Below, one piece after another: positions 44,343-53,505 of a stretch of 64,000 nt of DNA; positions within the stretch are counted from its first letter, which is position 1; each line of letters starts with the position of its first letter. The notes beneath the pieces were generated by a model. It saw nothing but the letters and a program-made list of their open reading frames with translations, made no database searches and was not told where the DNA came from. Position numbers and translations under genes: made by a program. The stretch is from CAYOSF01 sp964406605 (GTDB taxonomy: Bacteria > Chloroflexota > Dehalococcoidia > DSTF01 > RBG-16-68-14), in the NCBI GenBank assembly GCA_964406605.1, contig CAYOSF010000010.1:62001-126000 (forward strand), in the 5' to 3' direction.

Positions 44343-44471
44343 GGGCGCACCCTACCTGTGGAAGAGCAGGCACTTGCCACGCCACTGCGTGTCTGGGCGT
44401 GCACACGGCCGCTCGTATGGGCCTAGGATACGGCGCGGGCGGGAAAGCGCGAAGCGGTGGGTGGCACGTGG
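44343..44471. repeat. Right copy of the diverged direct repeat
   Basis: Partner of 43516-43642; shares GGGCG at the start, AGGCAC, GATACGG, GCGGGCGGGAAAGC, and GGGTGGCACG at the end. The remainder of the 44263-44610 gap shows nothing else. Confidence 0.65.
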
Positions 44472-44610
44472 CTAGGAGGCGGGCGAGGCGCCGCCTCGAG
44501 TTTGCTGTCAGAGCCCGCTTGGTTCTGAGTACGCCGAAGTGCGATTCTACGACGCAGGCGCGCCGCTCGGTAGCGCTGGTGGGCTTCTTGCGCCTTCGAC
44601 AGGAGTGGCC

Positions 44611-47600
44611 CTACTGCGAGTCGCCCGCCTCTGTGGGGATTACCAAGCGCCTGGCGGCCTTGTTGTTGTCTAGCCGCAGGTAGAGCGCTTCTTCTATCCG
44701 CACGCTGACATGCTCCCGAAGATACTCTACGAGTTCATCGTTCCCCAGCTCGCGCACCTCCTGAGGTAGCCGCGAGCGGTCACCAGCAGCTATTTCACGC
44801 GCCTCCTCAGCACTGTAGCCCTTGACTTCGAAGAGTCGGAAGATTGAGTCGCTCTGTCCAAGATACTGAACGATCCCTCCGAGCCCCCCGAGTGAAAGCA
44901 CGAGAATCTCACTCTGTGGAGGCCAGTGCTGGCATATTGGCACGTCCTCGAATGTTCCTCGGAAGTCGGGCGGGTGCTCGCCAGGCAATCGATACGAGGG
45001 GATGAAGCTCTCGGACGATTCGAGGCCCCTCAGAATCTCATAGCCGCCGGAAAGGATGATTGCGTCTGGACGCAGGCCATCTTCACGCAGGCGTTTGGTC
45101 ATATCTGCGAGCTTGCGAGCTAAGGATGAGCGACCCAGCGGGTGACGGCGAGCCCGCTTGGCCAACTGACCGTAAATCGCCGTGTCTTCCCCTCTCGCCA
45201 TAGCCGAGCCAAAGTCGCCCCCTTCACCACCCAGGAAATGGACGCTGCCTGGCTCCTCAACGAATGGACCCTTCGGCATGATCGTGCGGACTGCCATGAC
45301 GCGCGCTGCCGAGGGGGAGTCTTGCGAGAATTCAAGGGCGCCTATGTCACCGAAAAGGCGGCGGAATAGCGCGTTCCTCACCCAAGCGCTAAGGAAGTCC
45401 GCTTTGAAATCTGCGAGCTTGGCTTCACTTAACGGCTGCTCCATCATGCGGATGCGTTCTCGGCGCCTCTCCGCGTTCTCGGAAGCATCCATCAGGGCCA
45501 CAATCGTAGGTTCCTTGCGCAACTGTTCAAGGTCTCCTGCGATCGCCTCCCAGCGTCCGATGTCGCGTCGGATGTCCTGCAATGCCCCTTCAACCTGGGT
45601 CTTTGCCCAGTTGGATTGTCGCAATCTGGTCAATGTCTCTGCGCGCTCCTCTATCCCCTCAGGCACAGTTCTCAAGGCAACGAGAGTGAAGAAGAGCGCG
45701 ACCAGGGCTTCTGGCCGCAGTGAGACAACCACGCCCTCGGGCTGCTCCCTCATGAGCCAGTCGGAGAGAGGTAGCCGGTCGCCTGACTCCAGCGAAAGCG
45801 CGGAGTCGAGGGCTCGCCAGAGACGCCTGAACTCACCGAAGTGTTGAGCGGACAGACCGAAACAGTACGCAGCGAATTCGGCCGGCAGCGCGGAACCGCT
45901 CCAACGATGGCACACCCAGCCTCCGAGGGCCATGCAGACAGCGTTGCGGAAGTCAGCTATGTGGCGGAGTGCCTCAGCGCGAGCGCTATCCAGACCATTT
46001 AGGCGCTCAAGCATGAACCCCGATTCAAGCGTGTCCTCAGAGAGCTGCAGCCTGTACGCTACCATGTTGATGTCGATCGTTTGCCAGAGGCCCTGAGCGG
46101 CCTTGTCCAGAAAGGGCTTGTCGTTCGCGTCGATAGCCGCCTTGAGAAGGTTTGCGAAGGCTGAGTGAAGTTCGTTTGCGTAGGCGGGAGCACTTGCGAG
46201 GAGTTCAACCTCGTTGGTTCGCTGTATTTCCCAGGCTAGGACAGAGCCGAGCTCCTTCAGGTGCCTCCATGCTCGGTCTGACAATAGCTGCTTTGCCCGA
46301 GCCGAGGCGCCAGTGCGCGACACCTGATACAGATACGGCAAGTAGTGAACTGCTTGCCGGAAGAAGTAGTGGTCCCGTTTCTGCATGGACAGACGCGCGA
46401 CACTATAGGGCCAGCCAGCCGCTCTAGTCACCATTTCCGCATCACTTGAGCGGGCCGCCGCCTCAACAATCCGTACGTACTCCCGAAACGGCCTGTCAAA
46501 AGCCGGCCACTCGAAGCTGAAGATATTCTGTGCGGTCTCAGCGTCGAGGACTAGGCCGTACGCCTCGAGCGTGTCAAGAGCGGCTCGAATGGGCTCGCGG
46601 AGCGTTTCCAGCACGCGGGCAAGTTGCTCAAGACGCCCCGCATTGATGCTCATTAGCGCCTGTTCTGTCAGGAAGCTGAAGGCTTCATCAAGACTGCGTT
46701 CGCGCTTCTGCACGCGCCGCGACACGCGAAAGCACTTTTGCGCTTGCGACGACACGGCGTCTGTCAGCGCTTCTTCACGAACAAACAAGGCTGCATTTCT
46801 ACCGGGACTCACAGCCCCGCTAATGCTCAGCGCTAGAACACCCCTCGGACTTGGTTGTTGCGGCAGTAGTCGGGCCAGCTTGGCGAGTTCGCGAAGGTTC
46901 ACATCCTTAACCGTACCGTGTCGTTCCAGGGGGACTGGCTGCATCCCTGGCCAGTCTGTGATGCCGCGATAGAATTGTAGGTCCAGCGCCTCGCATTGCC
47001 GGCCAAGGACGTGGTCGGCTAGCCTCAAATCAACGGTTCTTGCCACGGAGTCCCGGACTGCGTCGAGCAGAGACCCAATCGCCAGTTCCTGGACAAAGGC
47101 GGGGTTCAGCAGACGGAAGACCTCTGCGTACAGCCAAAGAACAAGCAGAAGAGCGGTGGTGAAGAGGAGGCTGTCAAGAACGACCAGATTGATTGGGCTG
47201 GCGTGAGGCCACTTGCCGAAAGATGGTTGGAGGAGAAAAGCCCCGGCGCCAATGGCGATAATCGTCGCGAGTATGAAACCGGTCGCGATGTATAGGCGGC
47301 TGGAGCGCGAAAAGCGCTGCCATAGAAACTCGCCCTGAGCCGTCCGGTGAATCGTCTCGATGATGAATATCAGGATGACGAACGCAATGCCGAGTATGGC
47401 AGCGCTCACCTGCCAAAGAACAAGCAGAAAGTCCTGAGATTCATTAGGCTCTGGAAGGCCCCGAATTTCGGGAAGGTATATGAACGCCGCATGCGCACCC
47501 AGAGCTGCTGCGAGGACGAGCAGGACGGAGGGCGGGCCGCTTGTGCGCTCTTGGAAACCTTTGACGGCGGAAGTGGCATTGAGCCACAGCACCTGCAGCA

Positions 47601-47670
47601 TCCGCGGCGAACCGGCCACCTGATGCTGCAGCCGGCGTGTGGCCTCCGAGAGCCATTCTTGCTGGCGCAT
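44611..47670 (-). CDS. Large membrane-anchored protein of unknown function
   Basis: 1019 residues. Four hydrophobic segments lie near the N-terminus (about 46-66, 83-106, 128-150, 160-182); residues 190-1019 are soluble and mostly helical. No ATPase, nuclease, protease or toxin motif was recognised. The C-terminal 170 residues read RPDAIILSGGYEIL, PICQHWPP, EILVLSLGGLGGIVQYLG, FEVKGYSAEEA and VSVRIEEALYLRLDNNKAARRL. This order loosely recalls the A-domain and final strand of HK97/encapsulin-type proteins, which is only a hypothesis. GC content looks lower than in its neighbours and it sits beside an ORF6N gene with repeats, so it is probably acquired. The ATG at 47670 has GAGAAG upstream. Confidence 0.7.
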   Translation of the reverse strand: MRQQEWLSEATRRLQHQVAGSPRMLQVLWLNATSAVKGFQERTSGPPSVLLVLAAALGAHAAFIYLPEIRGLPEPNESQDFLLVLWQVSAAILGIAFVILIFIIETIHRTAQGEFLWQRFSRSSRLYIATGFILATIIAIGAGAFLLQPSFGKWPHASPINLVVLDSLLFTTALLLVLWLYAEVFRLLNPAFVQELAIGSLLDAVRDSVARTVDLRLADHVLGRQCEALDLQFYRGITDWPGMQPVPLERHGTVKDVNLRELAKLARLLPQQPSPRGVLALSISGAVSPGRNAALFVREEALTDAVSSQAQKCFRVSRRVQKRERSLDEAFSFLTEQALMSINAGRLEQLARVLETLREPIRAALDTLEAYGLVLDAETAQNIFSFEWPAFDRPFREYVRIVEAAARSSDAEMVTRAAGWPYSVARLSMQKRDHYFFRQAVHYLPYLYQVSRTGASARAKQLLSDRAWRHLKELGSVLAWEIQRTNEVELLASAPAYANELHSAFANLLKAAIDANDKPFLDKAAQGLWQTIDINMVAYRLQLSEDTLESGFMLERLNGLDSARAEALRHIADFRNAVCMALGGWVCHRWSGSALPAEFAAYCFGLSAQHFGEFRRLWRALDSALSLESGDRLPLSDWLMREQPEGVVVSLRPEALVALFFTLVALRTVPEGIEERAETLTRLRQSNWAKTQVEGALQDIRRDIGRWEAIAGDLEQLRKEPTIVALMDASENAERRRERIRMMEQPLSEAKLADFKADFLSAWVRNALFRRLFGDIGALEFSQDSPSAARVMAVRTIMPKGPFVEEPGSVHFLGGEGGDFGSAMARGEDTAIYGQLAKRARRHPLGRSSLARKLADMTKRLREDGLRPDAIILSGGYEILRGLESSESFIPSYRLPGEHPPDFRGTFEDVPICQHWPPQSEILVLSLGGLGGIVQYLGQSDSIFRLFEVKGYSAEEAREIAAGDRSRLPQEVRELGNDELVEYLREHVSVRIEEALYLRLDNNKAARRLVIPTEAGDSQ

Positions 47671-48033
47671 GTGCTTCTCTTATGCAGCAGCCACTCACCC
47701 CGACCTGGCCGCGCAAATGGTACCACTCATTCGCTGCTGTTGCCATGGCCTCGACGGGCGGCCCAGCGACGCGGAGGATCAGGGTGAGCTGAACGAGTTG
47801 CAGAACTCAAGTGTAAGGCGTGGAGACGTGGGGAAGCGGAAGAAGCTGCGGAGGCCCGCTGCCGGGGGGTCTTGGGTGTTCCCGAGATCCGCCAAACACC
47901 TCTGGGTCCTTCCACAGGCCCCTCGACAGGCTCGGGGCAGGCTCAGGACGATCCGGGTTGGGTGCGCTAGAACCCGGCCGGATTGAGGCGCCCGGCTCGC
48001 GGCGCGCGCCAGGTGAGCGCGTTCGTCGGTCGT
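47671..48033. other. Intergenic
   Basis: 363 bp without a supported gene. Around 47920-47965 the string CCTCGACAGGCTCGGGGCAGG and neighbours look like a short interspersed GC-rich repeat; nothing else recognised. Confidence 0.4.
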
Positions 48034-48951
48034 CTACTCGAAGGCGCTCAGGATCTCCTCGTCGAGCTCCTCGTAGATTGCGGGCTTGTTGGGGATCATC
48101 TGCAGCATGAACTCGTCGACGCCCGCCTCGATGAAGTCGTTGGCGCGATCGATCACGAACGGCACCGGGCCGATCATGTTCCAGTCTTCGCCACCTCGCA
48201 GCTCCGCGGCCTTGGACTCGTCCGCAACGATGCGCATCTGAACGTGCACGGTCTTGCGGATGGTCGCCGGATCGCGACCGACGGCATCGCAATGGCGCTC
48301 GAGCACGCCGACCAATCGTTTGAACTCCTCGGGCCCCGCGATCACGTTCATGCAGTCGCCGTACATGGCCGCCGTACGAAGCGTTCGTCTCTCTCCCAAG
48401 CCGCCGACGACGATCGGGGGGTGCGGGTGCTGCACGCACTTCGGCGCAAACGGTGCCTGCTTCAATGTGTAGTACTTGCCCTGGAAGTCCACGAGTCCGT
48501 CCGCCGTGAAGAGCGTCTTCAGCAGCTCGCATGCTTCTTCCAGGCGGTCGGATCGCTCCTTCGGCGATGGGAATTCCCAGCCGTAGGCCTGGTGCTCTCG
48601 GGCGTTCCAGCCGGCGCCGATTCCGACCTCGATCCTGCCGTTCGACATGTGGTCGGCCGTCGCCGCCATCTTGGCCAGCAACGCCGGATTCCGGTACGTG
48701 TTGCCCGCAACGAGCAGGCCGAGCCGCAGCCTATCGGTGATTGCGGCGGCTCCGCATAGCAGCGACCAGCCCTCGAAGGTCGAGATCGAATCATGGGGGA
48801 GGACCTCGTCGGTCCTGCTGAACGGTGGGATGAAGTGATCGTAGAACCAGGCGCTCACCCAGCGGCCCGATTCCATCGCCGCGAGCGTGGCCCGGATGTC
48901 CTCCCACGACGTGCTGTTGTTGTGCAGTTGCGAACCGAACTTCACGCGCAT
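48034..48951 (-). CDS. LLM-class (luciferase-like) flavin/F420-dependent oxidoreductase
   Basis: 305 residues, bacterial-luciferase-like TIM barrel. Typical strings: WFYDHF near 36, RLRLGLLVAGNTYRNPALLAKMAATADHMSNGRIEVGIGAGWN (about 75-118), EEACELLKTLF and HPPIVVGGLGERRTLRTAA. Family members use reduced F420 or FMN for oxidoreduction or monooxygenation; the N-terminal MRVKFGSQL matches F420-type relatives. A TACAAT at 48966-48961 places the likely transcription start only a few bases before the ATG, so the mRNA may be leaderless. Stands alone; substrate unknown. Confidence 0.88.
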   Translation of the reverse strand: MRVKFGSQLHNNSTSWEDIRATLAAMESGRWVSAWFYDHFIPPFSRTDEVLPHDSISTFEGWSLLCGAAAITDRLRLGLLVAGNTYRNPALLAKMAATADHMSNGRIEVGIGAGWNAREHQAYGWEFPSPKERSDRLEEACELLKTLFTADGLVDFQGKYYTLKQAPFAPKCVQHPHPPIVVGGLGERRTLRTAAMYGDCMNVIAGPEEFKRLVGVLERHCDAVGRDPATIRKTVHVQMRIVADESKAAELRGGEDWNMIGPVPFVIDRANDFIEAGVDEFMLQMIPNKPAIYEELDEEILSAFE

Positions 48952-49482
48952 CAGGTGAACATTGTAACATCGCTCGCGCCAGGGGAGGGCGGGCCAGAAT
49001 CCTGCCGGACTGACGCAACCGGCAGGCGGCGCGCTCGGCCCTCACCCCCGCCTGACGGCGACTGCTTCGGCTAGCTCAGCACGGAGCCGTCTTCCTCCGA
49101 AGGCGGACACAGCCCAGAGGGCGAGGGTCGGGGATCGGGGAACGACGGCACGGGTTGGCGGCTCTTCGGCGGGCTTCCGGCGAGGGGCAAGATTCCTCGC
49201 TTGCGCTCGGAATGACATGGGCGGGTCGGGTGGGATAGATGCACGCAGCGAGGCGAAGGCGGGTTCGGAACCCGCCCCACGCGGCTTCCCACTGTGGCGC
49301 AGCGGAGTAGTAGCGCCGCGAAGGCCGCCGCCTGAGGGGAAGACGTTGACACGGACTGGGGCCCGATCTAGCATGCCGTCGAGCAGGCACGGTGCCGGTC
49401 GGGGCTCACCGGGTTGACTTGACATCGGGTGTGACCGTTGGAGCCGCTCGCGGCGCGCGGCGGGCTCCGCAGGAGGTGCAAC
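48952..49482. other. Long intergenic region with degenerate repeats
   Basis: 531 bp without a supported gene. It includes AAGATTCCTCGCTTGCGCTCGG (broken; about 49189-49212) and the palindrome GGCGGGTTC/GAACCCGCC (about 49259-49278), both of a kind seen as interspersed elements. Frames across it have shadow-like composition. Confidence 0.45.
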
Positions 49483-50199
49483 ATGGGAAAACGCTCTATC
49501 CAAGCGGGGCTGATCCTGGGCGTGTTGGTGGTACTGACGGGGCTCCTGACCGGTGGACCCGAGATCGCGGCCCAGACGCTGAGCGGCCCCGCCGTTCTCT
49601 GCGTGGATGATGCTTTCGAGGAAAACGACACACAGGCGACCGCTGTTCAGCTGCCGGGTGACGTGGGAGTGAGTGGGCTGGCGGACCCGCGAGCGGCCGG
49701 CTTCGGTTGGGGTCCGCCCCTCCATGCCTGTCCCGGCGACGAAGACTGGTTCTCGGTTCCCCTCGTTAGCGGCCAGCGGGTGCAGATCGATGTCGGCTTC
49801 CAGCACGCCGAGGGCGATATCGACATCTATCTCCTCGATCCGGGCGGTATGGGGGTAGCGTCGTCCCTCTCGGTCACGGACAACGAGAAGATAACGTACA
49901 CCGCCGTCTTTACCGGCGAGTACGCGCTGCTGGTGGAGCTCCTTTCGGACGCCGGCGCCGTCGCCGGGAACGACTATGGACTGGGGGACTCGAGGTACCC
50001 CGCGAGCGGGGACTGGGGCGACGCCGACTGTGATGGAGTCCTCAACGCTATCGACGCCGCGTTGGTCCTGCAGCTCGTGGCGGGACTCGTCGGCTCCTTG
50101 CCCTGCGAGGGGGGCGCGGACGTGAGCGCTAACGGCATCATCACGGCAATCGATGCGTTGCTCATCCTGCAGCTCGACGCCGGTCTCATAGGACTCTGA
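49483..50199 (+). CDS. Secreted PPC-domain protein with dockerin-type repeats
   Basis: 238 residues. Signal peptide at 1-30 (hydrophobic GLILGVLVVLTGLL, cleavage near IAAQ). Residues about 42-165 are a bacterial pre-peptidase C-terminal (PPC) beta-sandwich: DDAFEENDTQATA, DEDWFSVPL, GDIDIYLLDPGG, YALLVELLS. Residues 178-238 carry two dockerin-like calcium repeats, DADCDGVLNAIDAALVLQL and DVSANGIITAIDALLILQL. No catalytic domain is present, so it is a surface adhesin or scaffold partner rather than an enzyme. The AGGAGGTG site before 49483 fixes the start. Confidence 0.87.
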   Translation: MGKRSIQAGLILGVLVVLTGLLTGGPEIAAQTLSGPAVLCVDDAFEENDTQATAVQLPGDVGVSGLADPRAAGFGWGPPLHACPGDEDWFSVPLVSGQRVQIDVGFQHAEGDIDIYLLDPGGMGVASSLSVTDNEKITYTAVFTGEYALLVELLSDAGAVAGNDYGLGDSRYPASGDWGDADCDGVLNAIDAALVLQLVAGLVGSLPCEGGADVSANGIITAIDALLILQLDAGLIGL

Positions 50200-50326
50200 G
50201 GCCGGGCCGCAACCGCCGCGTCCGGTACGAATGCCGCCGCCTACTGTACGCCGGCCGGGCATCGGCATACCATCATCTTTCAATCCACGGATGGGCGAAG
50301 GCGAAGCGTAAGGCGGGAGGAGGGAG

Positions 50327-50797
50327 ATGCGACTGCAACGATTCATGGTGGCGTTCGCGGCCGGCCTGGTGATGGTGGCGGGCGCGGCGGGCGCCGGCGC
50401 GGCCTTTCCCGGTGCCAACGGCCTGATCGCCTTCGAGCGCGACTCGCAGATCTACGTGATGAGCGCGGACGGCAGCAGCCAGACGCGCCTCACCGATCAT
50501 AGCGGTATGGATCGCTTCCCTAGCTGGCAGCCACGGGTCGGCCCGGAACCAACGGCCACGCCCGCGCCGACCGCGACGCCGACAAGGACCGTCATACCAG
50601 CGCCGACACCGACATTCGAGCCGACTGCGGAACCAACGGCCACCGTCGTCGCTGTTGCCTTGCCCGAGACCGACCTGGGCGACGTCGGTCGGGGCGGTGG
50701 AAGCGCGCCGGCCTGGGCAATCGTCGCACTCGCGGTAGCGGCTACCGTCGGGGTGGCCGGTACGATCTGGCGCGCGAGACGGCGTCTCCTCGGCTAG
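50327..50797 (+). CDS. Surface protein with one PD40 repeat and a C-terminal anchor
   Basis: 156 residues: signal peptide (1-26), a single TolB/PD40-type strand set (GLIAFERDSQIYVMSADGS, then TRLTDHSGMDRFPSWQP), a Pro/Thr-rich spacer (72-108), then LPETD, a hydrophobic helix (about 126-148) and RARRR. The ending copies the layout of a sortase signal but with LPETD instead of LPxTG. A single propeller blade cannot form a stable propeller, so this may be a truncated relative of larger TolB-like proteins. GGAGGAGGGAG precedes the ATG. Confidence 0.78.
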   Translation: MRLQRFMVAFAAGLVMVAGAAGAGAAFPGANGLIAFERDSQIYVMSADGSSQTRLTDHSGMDRFPSWQPRVGPEPTATPAPTATPTRTVIPAPTPTFEPTAEPTATVVAVALPETDLGDVGRGGGSAPAWAIVALAVAATVGVAGTIWRARRRLLG

Positions 50798-51036
50798 CCA
50801 AGACGCTTGGACCGCCCTTGCTCCTGAGGCGCGCTCACCCGCCAAGAGGCGGACCTGCCTGGGCTCGGGATGGTCGCCGCCGCAGATCTTGAGGGAGGAC
50901 AGGTGCGGATGTCGAAAGGGTCCAGGCGGCGGGCGGGTTGAATGCGCCTATCTTCACCCGCGTTCGCCGAAGTAGCATGCAGGCGAGTGCTAGACGCGCC
51001 GGCATTGGGGTGCAACAGAGAGGAGAGGGGAGTTTC
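50798..51036. other. Intergenic
   Basis: 239 bp; nothing recognised beyond the ribosome site of the next gene. Confidence 0.35.
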
Positions 51037-51318
51037 ATGACAAGATCTGAACGTTTCAGCGTCGAGGACGCCAGGAAGATCGGCGAATCCATCGGCATCG
51101 ACTGGAGCACGAGCGAGTTCGACGTCGAGCAGTTCCGGGTGGGGCTGCACGTAGAGCTGGAACACGGCACGCACGATCCCATTACCGATGTCACCCACGA
51201 TGATCCCATCGTGACGGGCAAGATCGCACTGGCCCATCTGAATGAGTTCCCCGACTACTACGTCCGGCTGGAGAAGATGGAACAGGAGGCGGAGGCGGAG
51301 CACTCCCCAGAACGGTAG
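51037..51318 (+). CDS. DUF5661-like small protein
   Basis: 93 residues, soluble. It matches the conserved pattern FSVEDARKIGESIGIDW, FDVEQFRVGLHVELEHG, TDVTHDDPIVTGKIALAHL and FPDYYVRLEKME, which I recall as DUF5661. The dense histidines and acids (ELEHG, THDD, AHLNE) hint at metal binding, but no function is known. GAGGAGAGGGGAG lies before the ATG at 51037; an in-frame ATG at 50938 would add 33 poorly conserved residues. Confidence 0.82.
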   Translation: MTRSERFSVEDARKIGESIGIDWSTSEFDVEQFRVGLHVELEHGTHDPITDVTHDDPIVTGKIALAHLNEFPDYYVRLEKMEQEAEAEHSPER

Positions 51319-51482
51319 GGTAGCAGGCTGCGCCTGACGCGGTCCGTTCTTGAACCCGGTCTGCCCCTGGTAGATCGGGCGGGCGGACGGTGAGCGCGTC
51401 GTAGTGAGACACGAGCTTCCTCCCGCCGGCGGAAGGCGGGCACGGCGGGCAGCCACAGAGACGTGAAGAACGGCCGGTTCCC

Positions 51483-51507
51483 GTAGGGGCGGGTTCGAAA
51501 CCCGCCC
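51483..51507. repeat. GTAGGGGC-family palindrome
   Basis: GTAGGGGCGGGTT then CGAAACCCGCCC forms a perfect short hairpin (GGGCGGGTT/AACCCGCCC-type). Related to the element at 43371-43441. Confidence 0.65.
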
Positions 51508-51565
51508 GACGGCATCAGCGGGGCGGCGACGTGTGCGTGCTAGGCGTCCCACCCATGTTTCGCGG

Positions 51566-51584
51566 TATGATAGGAGTATCCTAT
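51566..51584 (+). promoter_or_regulatory. -10 element with overlapping operator-like dyad
   Basis: TATGAT (51566-51571) overlaps the perfect dyad ATAGGA-GTA-TCCTAT (51570-51584), 23 bp before the ATG of the BNR-repeat gene. A regulator bound there would block transcription initiation. Confidence 0.45.
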
Positions 51585-51606
51585 TTCATGAGAAAGGAGA
51601 CTCGAT

Positions 51607-52824
51607 ATGTCGGATGTGGTGCGGGTCCTCGTCGGAACCAGGAAGGGTGGGTTCATCTACACGTCTGACAGCGCTCGGCGGCGCTGGGAGCAATCGGAGC
51701 CGATCCTGCCGGGCTGGACGATCCATCACATGTCGGCCGACCTGCGCGATGGCGCGCCTCGCCTTTACGCCGCGGCGAACCACTGGGCGTGGGGGCCGTC
51801 CGTCGCCAAGAGCACGGACGGCGGCAAGACGTGGGACTACCGGAGCGAAGGGCTGGCCTTTCCTCCGGACATGGAGAGCCCCAACCCGGGAGGACGGGAC
51901 GGAGCGCCGGGCGAGTGGCAGAATGCGGCGCCCGGCACGATCGGCAGCGTATGGAGCGTCAGCGCGGCGCACGAGAGCGAGCCCGGCGTGGTCTACGCCA
52001 GCACGCAGCCGGCGGGCCTCTTCCGCAGCGAGGACTGGGGCCGCTCCTGGCGGCCGGTCGAGGCGATCAACCGGCACCCGTATCGCCAGTTCTGGACCGG
52101 CACCGGCGGCGGCGATTCGTGCATCCACTCGGTGCAGGTCGACCCGCGCGATCCGAAGCACGTCTACCTGTCCGTCGGAGCCGGCGGGTCGTACGAGTCG
52201 AAGGACGGCGGCGACAGTTGGGAGCTCTTCTCCCAGAACGCGACCGTCGCGAACCCAGGCGCGAAGAAGGTGCTGGCGCAGATGGCCAGCCAGTTCGGCG
52301 GTGAGATGGCGTCCGGTCTGCCGCCGGACAAGGACCCGGCCGGTCTGGACGAACTGCACAAGATGCGGCTCGATCCTAAGAATCCGGATCGGCTGTGGGG
52401 ACAGGCGCACTGGGGCGTCTTCCGCTCCGACGACGGCGGCGCCACCTGGGAGGACGTTACCGGCGGCCTGCCCTCGTTCCACGGGTTTCCCATCGCCGTC
52501 ACGCACCGGGAGCCGGATGCCGTCTTCGTCGTCCCGCTGGACTACGGCGCGGACAATTTCCGGGTCTGTCCGGGGCAGTTCGCGGTCTACCGGACGCGAG
52601 ATGCCGCGGCCACGTGGGAACCGCTGACGGACGGGCTGCCCGGGCCCGGCGACTACCAGAGCGTCTATCGTGAGGGCCTGGATACCGACGGACTCGACCC
52701 CGAAGGCGTGTACGTGGGAACCAGCAACGGTCAGCTCTTCGCCAGCGCCGACGGTGGGGACCGCTGGGAGCGCCTGCCCGGCACGCTACCGCCCATCCTG
52801 TCCGTGACCTGCGCCGTGTTCTAG
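51607..52824 (+). CDS. BNR/Asp-box repeat protein (sialidase/VPS10-like propeller)
   Basis: 405 residues with at least six Asp-box motifs: STDGGKTW, SEDWGRSW, SKDGGDSW, SDDGGATW, TRDAAATW and SADGGDRW, spread along a six- or seven-bladed propeller. No signal peptide, so it is probably cytoplasmic. The catalytic residues of sialidases cannot be recognised; relatives are annotated as exo-alpha-sialidase or photosystem-stability-like glycosyl hydrolases, often with no known activity. AAAGGAGA lies 8 bp before the ATG. Its upstream dyad suggests tight regulation. Confidence 0.83.
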   Translation: MSDVVRVLVGTRKGGFIYTSDSARRRWEQSEPILPGWTIHHMSADLRDGAPRLYAAANHWAWGPSVAKSTDGGKTWDYRSEGLAFPPDMESPNPGGRDGAPGEWQNAAPGTIGSVWSVSAAHESEPGVVYASTQPAGLFRSEDWGRSWRPVEAINRHPYRQFWTGTGGGDSCIHSVQVDPRDPKHVYLSVGAGGSYESKDGGDSWELFSQNATVANPGAKKVLAQMASQFGGEMASGLPPDKDPAGLDELHKMRLDPKNPDRLWGQAHWGVFRSDDGGATWEDVTGGLPSFHGFPIAVTHREPDAVFVVPLDYGADNFRVCPGQFAVYRTRDAAATWEPLTDGLPGPGDYQSVYREGLDTDGLDPEGVYVGTSNGQLFASADGGDRWERLPGTLPPILSVTCAVF

Positions 52825-53505
52825 CGGAAGTCGGCGACGGCTGCGGGGATGGCTGTCCGCGAGGAGGCGGCACGGTGTTTGGGGGCCGGCCCGGGCGCAT
52901 TTGTCAACGGGCGCGGGAAGGCGCACGCCAGGCCTCAGCTCCAGGGCGTAGAAACGGCGGTCGAGAGGGTCCAGGCCGTTGCCCGCGGGGCAAGAGGGCA
53001 TGACACGCCCTCAGCGGCCCCGTCCGCGCCAAGATGCCGCCCCAAAGCGTGAAATCCCCCGGATTCTCAGGTTCAACTACTCACTATTAGGTGTTTACTC
53101 TTGGGTAGGCGCCGCTTACTATGAGTAGCGTCTGGGAGCGGGCTGCCCCGTCCTAACGGGGGGCCCGCCGCCAAGGGAATGGCAGCGCCCGCCACGCACG
53201 CCGTGAGGGCGCTCCCGGAGAAGGATCAGACCGCCGCGGTCCTGGTGGCGCCGCGGCGTCCGCAACCCCGCCGAACGCCGGCCCCGAACGGCGACGCCGT
53301 GCCTCTAGGAGAAAGGTATTGTGGTTACATGCCTGGCGGCTCGGACCACTCGCACCCAACCGACTGGAGGACTCATGGAGTCCTTCCCGACAGGGAAGGA
53401 CGATGGCTGCATGTGAAGAGGGGGACGGGAGAAGACGCGCAAACACAGCGACGGCAAAGGACGCATGCAACAAGCAAGAACGGTAGGAGGTAACAGATAA
53501 ACGCA
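52825..53505. other. Long intergenic region before the secreted dockerin-like gene
   Basis: 681 bp with no supported gene. It includes an AT-rich zone (53085-53135) with CTACTCA/TGAGTAG arms about 40 bp apart, and GC hairpins near 53145-53170. This may be the promoter and structured leader of the secreted protein at 53506. No known riboswitch class recognised. Confidence 0.4.

Noticed and set aside
51483..51507. GGTTCGAAACC string resembling a tRNA T-arm
   Set aside because: No acceptor, D or anticodon arms fit around it; it is a copy of the palindromic repeat family.
52825..53505. Riboswitch in the long leader of the secreted protein gene
   Set aside because: Several GC hairpins but no known aptamer consensus that I can match.
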